In this document: positions 55,917 to 64,000 of the stretch, one piece after another
Numbering within the stretch: position 1 is the stretch's first letter
Layout of the letters: every line of letters starts with the position of its first letter
Source: Acarospora socialis
Taxonomy: Eukaryota > Ascomycota > Lecanoromycetes > Acarosporales > Acarosporaceae
DNA length: 64,000 bases
Direction of reading: 5' to 3'
Assembly (NCBI GenBank): GCA_025617375.2
Contig: JAMYGW020000008.1
Coordinates: 1,550,001 to 1,614,000 of the forward strand
Notes under the pieces: model-generated
Told to the model about the DNA's origin: nothing
What the model saw: only the letters and a program-made list of their open reading frames with translations
Databases searched by the model: none
Made by a program: the position numbers and the translations under genes

Positions 55917-58900
55917 ATGACAACTGATGGATCTTCTGGCGCATCAGAGCCAGATGGCTCGATCGAGACCCCTACATCCCCCCATTCTCCTACCAGGCGC
56001 ATACGCCTGACGTCTGAGCAGACACAACCACTATCGCCCAGGTCACCTAAACCACGGCTCGATCTCCGGGGCACGCAATTTCAGTCTGCCACAAGCAGGG
56101 AAGAGGATTCCAGCTCGCCAGCATCCGGGAAACTGGACTCGCCGTTCGATCAGTTGAATCTGGGGAAGCCAGATAGAGTCTTCCCAATTCGATCCGTCGT
56201 GTCTGTTGATCCGACCCCAACCCCACTCAACCGAGAAGGTTCATATTTCCCGGGTTTATCTCGCTCAACTCCGGCAAGCGATGGGAAAGGGCCACAAGAG
56301 CGGTGCTCGGATTCCAGGCGATCATCCGTCGTGGGAAACACTTCGATCGACCGACTCTCCAACACGTCACACGTTAGAACCCCCTCGTGGCCGCAACGAA
56401 CTCCGTCCAATGCTTCGGACTCGAGAGGTTCCGTTGCGCCAAACAGCCATCGCGAATCCGATGAAGGTTTCACAACGTCTAATCTTACACGAAGTAATGG
56501 TGAAAGGCTCTCAGGAATAAGACAAGTAACGCTCTTCAGTGACATTGAATCCACGGCATCGGAGAGCAATACAAGCATCAGTGGAGGGGTGAAAATGCAC
56601 AGTAGGAGTGGTGCTGGATCTACCCGAAGCTCGGCTGATAAGGACAGCGATGGTGGAAGTGGCCATATTACAGATCGCTTCAAGCATGTCATCACGGATG
56701 GGGGCCATGCGGTGATCACTGGTCGCGACGGCGAGACGCTACAGCGCTGCGAGGACGAGCCAATACACACACCAGGTGCAGTGCAGGGGTTCGGTCTCTT
56801 GATCGCCTTACACGAGGAGGCCGAAGGCAAACTTACGGTGAGAGTGGTGAGCGAGAACTCTCTGGTTATCATTGGGTACACTCCCAAGCAGTTATTCGGA
56901 CTTGACAATTTCTGCGACATATTATCCGAAGAGCAAGCCGACAACCTCCTTGACCATCTCGATTTTATCCGGGATGAAGGAGCAGACCCAACGACAAATG
57001 GTCCGGAGGTATTTACCTTGTCAGTACGACCACCGCAGAAAAGATCAATCAAGCTCTGGTGTGCCATGCATATCAACGATCGAAATCCCGACCTCATCAT
57101 CTGCGAATTCGAGCTTGAGAATGACCAAATCCACCCGTTGGTGCCTGTTGAGGATACCACACCAGAACCACCAGAAGACACACTGCAAGCCCAACCTACA
57201 GAAGAGGAGTTCGCGGAAAGTACTGTCAATATCAGTAAGCCTTTGCGAGTCTTGCGGAAAGCTCGAAAGCAGAGAGGCGAAGCCGCCGCTATGGAAGTTT
57301 TCAACATCATGTCTCAGGTACAGGAACAACTTGCCAATGCGCCAAACCTTGCCATGTTCTTGAAAATCCTTGTTGGTGTGGTGAAAGAGTTGACGGGATT
57401 CCATCGTGTGATGATCTACCAATTCGATCATACTTGGAACGGCCGAGTCGTGACAGAGTTGGTGGATCCTCGAGCGACAAAAGACCTGTACAAGGGCCTG
57501 AACTTCCCAGCATCAGATATCCCGAAACAAGCCCGAGAGCTGTACAAGATCAACAAGGTAAGGCTGTTGTATGACCGTGACTTGGAAACCGCAAGACTGG
57601 TCTGCCGTACCGTCGAAGATCTTGAGACTCCGCTAGACATGACCTATGCTTATCTCCGAGCCATGTCTCCGATTCACATCAAGTATCTTGGCAACATGGG
57701 TGTACGGTCCTCGATGTCCATCTCGATCACCGCTTTCAACGAACTGTGGGGTCTGATCGCCTGTCACTCCTACGGCTCCAAGGGCATGCGCGTCTCGTTC
57801 CCGATCCGAAAAATGTGTCGACTAGTGGGTGAATCAGCCTCGAGGAATATCGAGCGTCTGTCGTATGCTTCACGGCTGCAAGCTCGGAAGTTGATCAACA
57901 CAGCACCCACCGAGCAGAATCCGTCCGGATACATTATTGCCTCATCGGACGATCTTTTGAAGCTGTTCGATGCTGACTATGGACTCCTTTCCATCAAAGA
58001 TGAGACGAAGATCTTGGGCAAGCTAGAGCAAACCCAGGAAGCCCTTGCATTGCTCGAATATCTTCGTTTAAGAAAAATCACGTCCGTGACAAGCTCTCAG
58101 GATGTGAAGCTGGACTTCCCAGATCTGTTATATACACCGGGGTTCTCGGTCATCGCTGGATTGCTACTCGTACCCCTGTCATCGAGGGGCGATGACTTCA
58201 TCGTGTTTTTCCGGAAGGCTCAGGTGAGGGAAGTCAGATGGGCCGGAAACCCTTACGACAAGTTTGTGAAAGAGGGAACTGAAGGCTATCTGGAGCCGAG
58301 AAAGAGCTTTAAAGCGTGGAAAGAGACTGTTGTTGGGAAGTGTAAGGAGTGGACCGAGGAACAAATCGAGACAGCTGCAGTTCTTTGTCTGGTGTACGGA
58401 AAGTTCATCGAAGTGTGGCGGCATAAGGAAGCTGCGTTACAGAATACCCAGCTAACACGACTCCTGCTTGCAAATTCCGCGCACGAGGTTCGAACACCTC
58501 TCAACGCGATCATCAACTATCTAGAGATTGCTCTCGAGGGGAACTTGGATCAGGAAACGAGGGACAATCTCATCAAGTCTCATTCCGCGTCGAAGTCTTT
58601 GATCTATGTTATCAATGACCTTCTTGACCTGACAAAGACGGAAGAAGGCGGTGAACTCATTAAAGATGAAGTTTTTGATTTGCCAGCTACGGTCAGAGAA
58701 GCCGCGGAGATGTTCAAAGGAGATGCGAAACGAAAACAGATAGATTTTGAGGTGGTGGAAAACCCAGGCGTTCCACAATTTGTCGTTGGCGACCAGCGAC
58801 GTGTTCGACAGGCGATATCTAATGTGACTGCCAATGCGATCCAACATACTGAACGCGGCGGTGTAAAAGTCGAGTTATGGCTGGCAGAATGGGTGGAGGA

Positions 58901-60483
58901 GCGCGCGGAAGTTGACATTGTCGTACAAGATACTGGAACTGGCATGTCTTCAGCGAAGCTTGACGCTTTGTTCAGAGAGCTAGAGCAGGTTCAGAGTGCA
59001 AACGATCTGGGGTTGGACGAGGAGGTCGCGCCGGACGCAAAGATGATCACCGGAAACGCAGGCGAGAAGCGTACCCTAGGTCTCGGCCTTGCTGTGGTGG
59101 CGAGGGTGATTCGTAACATGAACGGCCAGCTCCGACTCAAGTCTGAGGAAGGCAGAGGCTCGCGCTTTGTCATCCAGCTTGGGTTCGAATTACCAGCCAA
59201 CAACACTAGCAAAGCTCTGCCCTCAGGCGCAAAGGCAGTCGGAAATGCGCCCCCAATCGATCACCCAGCAACTCCACCTGCAGCGGAAGGTGAAGTAATG
59301 CTTGTTCCCAAGAGCACCTCGAAGGATAACCAAACCAATTCGAAGGTTCGAAGCCCCCTTCCACACCGGAATAGCGCAGACAGCGTTGTCAGCATGAAAA
59401 GTTTCAAGAGCGGCTCAAGTGTCAAGAGTGCAAGGAGTGAGGTGGATAGGCTCATTGACGCCATATCGGAGCCTCACAAACTTGGCAAATCACCAAGCGG
59501 GGAGCACCGACAGGTCCGACCGACGAGCAGGGAAGATAAGCTTGACAGCCTATCATCAAGTGCGCAAACATCGGCAATTCCCATTCCTGGTCAAGAAGCA
59601 ATCAAGGGCTCTAGAACACCACTGACACCTGTACGTATACGGGACGAGGCCTCCCCACCTCCGAAGCAGCGCTCTCCTCGCGTCAGCTCGAAAATTTTAT
59701 TCAACATTCCCGACGAGCCAGTTGGCAGGATGGAAGCCCATCTTCAGGTCTTGGTTGCCGAAGACGATCCCATCAACAGCAAGATAATGAAGAAGAGATT
59801 GGAGAAGTTCGGCCACGATGTCTACCTCACCGTGAACGGAGAGGAATGTGCCACTGCATTTGGAGGAAAGCCTGCCAGCTTTGACGTGGTGTTGATGGAT
59901 ATGCAGGTCAGTCCGGTCCCGAGGCTAGAAATCCCAAATACTGATCATTAGTTAGATGCCGATCGTAGACGGTCTGACCTCAACGAAGATGATTCGGTCT
60001 TTTGAGAAAACTCACTCCTCGATTGTCTTGTCACCCTGGGCAGCTTTCAATGGCAGGGTACCAATCTTCGCTGTTTCTGCTTCTCTGGTGGAAAAAGATC
60101 GGCAGAAGTATATCGATGCTGGGTTCGACGGATGGATTCTAAAACCAGTAGACTTTAAGAGGCTCAACGTACTCCTAGCGGGTATATTGGAGGAAGAAAA
60201 AAGGGATGCTTCATTATACAGACCCGGTCAATGGGAAAAAGGTGGTTGGTTTACCAAACGCCAAGCCGATATCCCTCCTGCCAACACTGCACCATCGGAT
60301 AAACCAGCTGTCGCCGAGCCTCCAGGAGGCCCAAGACATGGCTCCGCCCTCGAAGACCCGTTTGATGATCCAATATCAAAAGAACAAAGCCGTCTTCGTA
60401 ATCTCGATGATGACGCTGTAAGAGCTGGTTCAAAGCCAGAAGATCCAGGCTCCTCGGGCGATCTTGAAGCTGCTAACATTTAG
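55917..60483 (+). CDS. fphA: Fungal phytochrome, hybrid histidine kinase
   Basis: Two exons, 55917-59906 and 59956-60483, 1505 residues. After a long Ser/Pro-rich N-terminus come PAS (about 270-420), GAF (about 470-690) and PHY (about 690-845) domains. Next are the histidine kinase core and a receiver. The bilin-binding cysteine is C278 in LQRCEDEPIHTPGAVQGFG, the position used by fungal and bacterial phytochromes. The GAF PASDIP motif is near D534. The phosphorylated histidine is H856 (NSAHEVRTPLNAI), followed by N, G1 (VQDTGTGMS) and G2 (TLGLGLAVV) boxes. The receiver (LQVLVAEDDPINSKIMKKRL) has its phospho-acceptor D1328 in VVLMDMQ, three residues before the intron, and Lys in ILKPVD. It is a red/far-red light sensor acting through phosphorelay. 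Confidence 0.96.
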
Positions 60484-61525
60484 CTATACTTGCGGACACG
60501 GTAGACTTCCTGTTATCCTGATGCCGAGTTGTTACTCAGTCCTCCAACACGTTGATCTTACGGTCCTTAACCTTTGGCGTATACGGTTAATGGCGTCGAA
60601 TATTCGCTGCAAGCTATTTCATGCATAGCATAGGCCAGGCGGGGGTGTTCACGGCGGGCCCATACATTTCACACGACTCAATGCGCAGCATATACAGCCT
60701 TCCCTCCACATATCAACTGGAATGCGGCCTGCTGGCCCCATCACGCTGGCCTCATCATAATCGTTTCAGCCTCTGCACACGGAGCACAGTACGAGCAGAA
60801 TTCGCGGATTCTTGAGCTCAGCAGCGTAGTACATGTACATACACACACTCATGATAACACTCCCCCTCCGCCGTTTGCATGCCTTTGGGTGTTGTCTTTT
60901 CCGGCATGGCTGACAATCGAGGGGGCATTTACTGGCGCTTTCTTGCTTTTCGTTCCCTTGGGGCTTTGGCGTGCGCAAAGACTCGCAGGACGAGCCGCGT
61001 TGTATATAAAGCTATCCACGCATCGTGCCAACCGGAGTCTCCGTGGTTTGAGGTCTAACGGTACTCACGTCCGTGGTGAGTCGCTCTACCTCATGGTCGT
61101 CGTTGGATTGACAAGTTGCGTGTATACACTATTGTGCTCCTTCATGGTGGTCGGTGTGTATATATGCTGTCGTGCCACCCATGCACAGGGGTCGTAACGT
61201 GGCGATACCATGTCCTTACCTGCAAGACGGCCGTAGCAACCGATCCAGTTCTTTCTTCCGTTCCTCATCACACATCTTTGGATCCGCCGGAATCTCTCCA
61301 CTCTTCCACCGCACCTCCATCTTCCCGACCCGTTGACGCTTCTCCATTCCGCCACTCTCCATCCCTACCACCCATGCCGGTCCTCGGCGCCCATCGTCCA
61401 TCCGTCTGTCTGTTGAATGACACTACGATACCTATTCGTCCCGGTTCTTGGAGAATCACTCAAATCCGAGCGCCCTCCTTTTCATAACATCCACGCCTCC
61501 CTATTCCCGTCGTTCCCCAGCTCAC
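60484..61525. other. Convergent intergenic region
   Basis: A 1.0-kb region with no gene I can support. A 102-codon frame at 60889-61197 (+) has two hydrophobic stretches but no family match or conserved start, and I leave it out. Confidence 0.45.
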
Positions 61526-62526
61526 TCACCCCCCTTCCCCTTCCCCTTCCACATTCTTCTTCCCTTTCGCCTCCTTCCCCTTCATCTTCCGCTTAACCTT
61601 CTTCTCCCGATTCCTCCTCGTCCGCTTCTCCCGCTCCGCCACCTCCCTCTCTCGCGCCGACATTTCCCGCGCCGCAGCGAGCGCTTTGCTTGCTGCCATG
61701 GCTTTGTGGAGCGCTAAGCGCCGTTTCTTGCCCGGTCGTTTGCGGTGCGCGGGTGCGAGGGTGGAAGACGAGGATGTAGACGATGGGAGGGAACGGCGAT
61801 CGTGTAGGGGTAGGTGCAGCGTCACGACGCGCCAGGGGAGGGCACATCCTGGCTAAGGCATGAGTTTAGTCGCTGTCCTACTGCCCTCCTGCCATGGCGG
61901 CCTTGAAGCCATAGCCTAGAACAAGGGAACGACCTACCCATTCCACACGCGAACGCCTTAGAACATCCTCCCCGCTAACCCCCACCTCCTCGAACTCCCT
62001 CCTCCTGTTTCCCTTCGTCCCTGCCACCCCGCCATCGTCGAAGAAATAGTAACCCCGCGGCCTACCCGGAACCACGAACCCCCCGACGGCGTCTTCCGGC
62101 GGTGGAGTCGGTGAGCGGATGACGACCTTCTGCGTCGGTAGGACGGTCGAGTGGGTGGTGGGGTGGGAGAAGAGGCGGAATTCGTAGGTTTGCGCTTCGT
62201 CGGGAGGGGAGGGGGCGGACGGGGGTTCTGCGGGAGGTGCGTCGTTTGTGGTTGCGGTTGTGGTTGTGGTTGTGATGGGCGAGATGGAGGGGTTGTAGAT
62301 ACGAGCTAGGTGGGCATGTAACTGTTCTTCTAGTTCTGGCTCTGGAGAGGCGGAGGGTGGGGTCGGGGTGTAGAGGGCGGCGCGGGGAACGCTGGGGTAG
62401 AGTTTGTGTTAGTGGGGTTTGTAAGCGTTTTGGTGGGGGTGTGTGGGGTGAGGGGGAGGGGGAAGGTGTGAGTGAGAGTAGAGGGTTCAAAGCTTACGGC
62501 TGTGCGTGTCGGGTCGCAGAGAACAT
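61526..62526 (-). CDS. Basic conserved fungal protein, DUF2011-like
   Basis: Three exons, 62526-62498, 62391-61938 and 61852-61526, 269 residues. The start MFSATRHAQP joins to VPRAALYTPTPPSASPE. A helical segment (LEEQLHAHLARIYN), a Thr/Pro-rich linker and TYEFRLFSHP follow, then a central part with FVVPGRPRGYYFF. Junction 2 gives RVEWPGCALPWRVVTLHL. The C-terminus is a strongly basic helix (RKRPGKKRRLALHKAMAA ... KRTRRNREKKVKRKMKGKEA), likely a nuclear or nucleolar signal. I recall this order from the fungal DUF2011 proteins, whose function is unknown, but cannot confirm it. Confidence 0.7.
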
Positions 62527-63036
62527 GGTGGGTTACTTGCGGTGTGGTGTGTGTGATTGTCGGCATGGAAGGGTGGTTGAAAAGGCTGAAGTAGGGCTGA
62601 CATGCGACCGAGCGGGCTCCGGGACGGGCCGTTCCGGATACTGTCTCGAAAGTCTACCACACCATACGTGATTACTTATCAACCTGACTTCGACATTCTG
62701 AACCTGACATGTCTCTTTTGTTTCTAGCTTCAAGTCATCTTTGGGTATACAGAATAAACATGCTGGATAACAATTCATCCGAACCCAGTCGGAAGGCCAC
62801 CAATCAACCGCCTGCGGAGCCTGGCGGAGCCTATGCATCGTATGTCTCGCCTCAAGGCGGCATCGCTTTGGGGCCTGCGCAAGGCTGAATTGCGCAAGGC
62901 TGAGTGCAACGACGTCTCTCAACTTCAATAGAGCAGTCAACTTCAAACTCAAGATATTAAACCTTTTCCAGTTATTACAGTCCAAGATAACAACTGTTCT
63001 GTTGGCCACAGCGTCTTTCTGAGTGCATCCACAAGC
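62527..63036. other. Divergent upstream region
   Basis: No exon or element recognised. Short GC-rich direct repeats near 62810-62900 (GCCTGCGG/GCCTGCGC, GCGCAAGGCTGA) are not a clear array. Confidence 0.4.
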
Positions 63037-63699
63037 ATGTCGAATCCGAACCTCACAACTGCCTCGGGTGCACTAGGCCTTGCCAAGTCACTCATTGACT
63101 TCGTACCTGCGTCTGGCACTCTCATCAATGTTGGCCGCGAGACTTCCGACTGGCTGATCCGTGAACGAATCGACGAGGCCAGTTTTGAGAGTTGTCTGCA
63201 GATGGCCCTTGGCCTCGCCTACTCTAATGACGCTGGGATGGATATACAGCGCCAGATCAAGGAAGCGGATCGGAAGCTCGCCGAGAGGGTCAAGCAGCTT
63301 CCGATACGCCTGGTCCTTTCGGGTTCGATAGGTCGGCTGCTCGCGAAGGACCCGAACACGTGCTACATGGTCTCGACCGTGGCGACGTTGACGAAGTTTC
63401 ACAATCTCGAATTCGCTACCGATGCTCTCTGCTCAATGATGCTAGATGAAGGAGGGCATGAAAAGGCAGTTGCTCTGAAATACAACGTGCAACGGTCTCC
63501 GATGAAAGCTGTCATCTCCAAGATTGTGGATAGCATATACCTCAATGTAGTCAATGCAGGACACGACCTTGGAGAACTTCCTGTTGAGCTCAAACACCTA
63601 CATTCGCATCTTCTGGATTATTCTACCTTTGCAGGTTTTGTCATGGGTATCGAGCGTAGTGGACTCTTACATCTGTCCTATCAAATAGGACAGATGTAA
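63037..63699 (+). pseudogene. Conserved fungal hypothetical gene, 3' end cut by a hairpin insertion
   Basis: Open frame of 220 residues, MSNPNLTTASGALGLAKSL onward, with no intron seen. Mostly helical: GLAKSLIDFVPASGTL, QMALGLAYSNDAGMD, RSPMKAVISKIVDSIYLN, LPVELKHLHSHLLDYSTF and GFVMGIERS. I recall that last pattern from longer fungal proteins that continue with a conserved stretch after the GIxRS motif. Here the frame enters a perfect 20-bp inverted repeat at 63662-63704 and stops within it (TAA at 63697-63699), and the following 300 bp do not resume a similar protein. It may be a truncated gene, or a genuine short form. Confidence 0.55.
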
Positions 63700-63711
63700 G
63701 AGTCGAGCGTA
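63651..63711. repeat. Perfect 20-bp inverted repeat with flanking 8-bp direct repeats
   Basis: Left arm 63662-63681 and right arm 63685-63704 are exact reverse complements (GACTCTTACATCTGTCCTAT) with a 3-nt loop, CAA. The 8-bp CGAGCGTA occurs at 63651-63658 and again at 63704-63711 on either side, as in a target-site duplication or a template-switch event. Confidence 0.9.
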
Positions 63712-64000
63712 TACAATTCCAGTAGCGTAACTCGAAAGAATATCGTACTCGGCCACTACCCAGAATAAAGTTGTTTCTGAAATATGGATGCTTTTAGGTG
63801 ATTTTAGCAAAGCGATCCCCCATCGGTCGAGTCACCAGGAGAGTACTTTGGGCGTTTGTGAAGGTGAGGAGACAGAGGTGAAGGGCATAGATATCTAGGT
63901 GAGTTGCTATGGCTGTGTCTAGTTAGGCACCGAGCGGAGCAACTTGAGATGTTTGTGGTCTTTATTCATCTACTCTATGACAATTTGAACGATCAGTCTA
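63705..64000. other. Non-coding window end
   Basis: No gene or element recognised downstream of the hairpin. Confidence 0.45.

Noticed and set aside
56150-57310. 386-codon frame (-)
   Set aside because: Antisense shadow of the phytochrome N-terminal and PAS region.
60889-61197. 102-codon frame with hydrophobic stretches (+)
   Set aside because: No family match, no splice signals, low-quality composition and a location in a convergent 3' region.
1-64000. tRNA, rRNA, CRISPR, transposon or viral remnant
   Set aside because: I looked for B-box-like GGTTCGA cores, terminal repeats, reverse transcriptase, transposase and integrase motifs, and regular spaced repeats, and saw none that hold up by eye.

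Overview
The window comes from a filamentous ascomycete (Pezizomycotina). The evidence is short 47-70 nt introns with GTAAGT/GTACGN donors and CTAAC/CTGAC branch sites, compact genes on both strands, fungus-specific families (KAR5/Tht1, MEH1, C3HC/Rsm1, a fungal phytochrome histidine kinase), and balanced base composition with no sign of RIP. I see no transposon proteins, rRNA, tRNA or CRISPR. Exon boundaries were read by eye. For almost every multi-exon gene the exon lengths sum to a whole number of codons and family motifs run across the joins.

Layout. 0.4-8.6 kb: a CUE-SMR nuclease-like protein and the HECT ubiquitin ligase UFD4, both on minus. 10.2-14.9 kb: NMN adenylyltransferase (+), an RGG protein (+) and the U1 snRNP factor LUC7 (-), whose 5' end carries a candidate 15-nt microexon. 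15.1-25.2 kb: GPI16 (+), BYE1 (-), a ZNF830-like zinc finger (+), the WW/FF protein URN1 (-) and proteasome subunit PRE9 (+), mostly as divergent or convergent pairs. 25.2-30.9 kb is gene-poor, with one small Cys/His-rich protein and a weak candidate small spliced gene.

30.9-43.4 kb: an F-box protein (+), a LAMTOR1/MEH1-like lipid-anchored protein (-), a secreted PAN-domain protein (+), the deadenylase PAN2 in ten exons (-) and PEP carboxykinase in seven exons (-). 44.5-52.3 kb: a C3HC/RSM1 zinc finger (-), a small charged protein (-), MET22/HAL2 (+), mitochondrial uL6 (-) and KAR5-like (+). 52.6-60.5 kb: a flavoprotein fused to an F-box-like motif and VL-WW helical repeats (-), and a phytochrome hybrid histidine kinase (+). 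61.5-64 kb: a basic nuclear-type protein (-) and a fungal hypothetical gene cut short by a perfect 20-bp hairpin.

The genes do not form one pathway. Many concern RNA (CUE2-like, LUC7, URN1, ZNF830-like, PAN2, RSM1-like, BYE1) or protein turnover (UFD4, PRE9, F-box). No defence island or secondary-metabolite cluster is visible. The least explained items are the LUC7 microexon, the flavoprotein fusion with an altered active site, the hairpin at 63.66 kb, and the alternative N- or C-termini of MET22 and KAR5.
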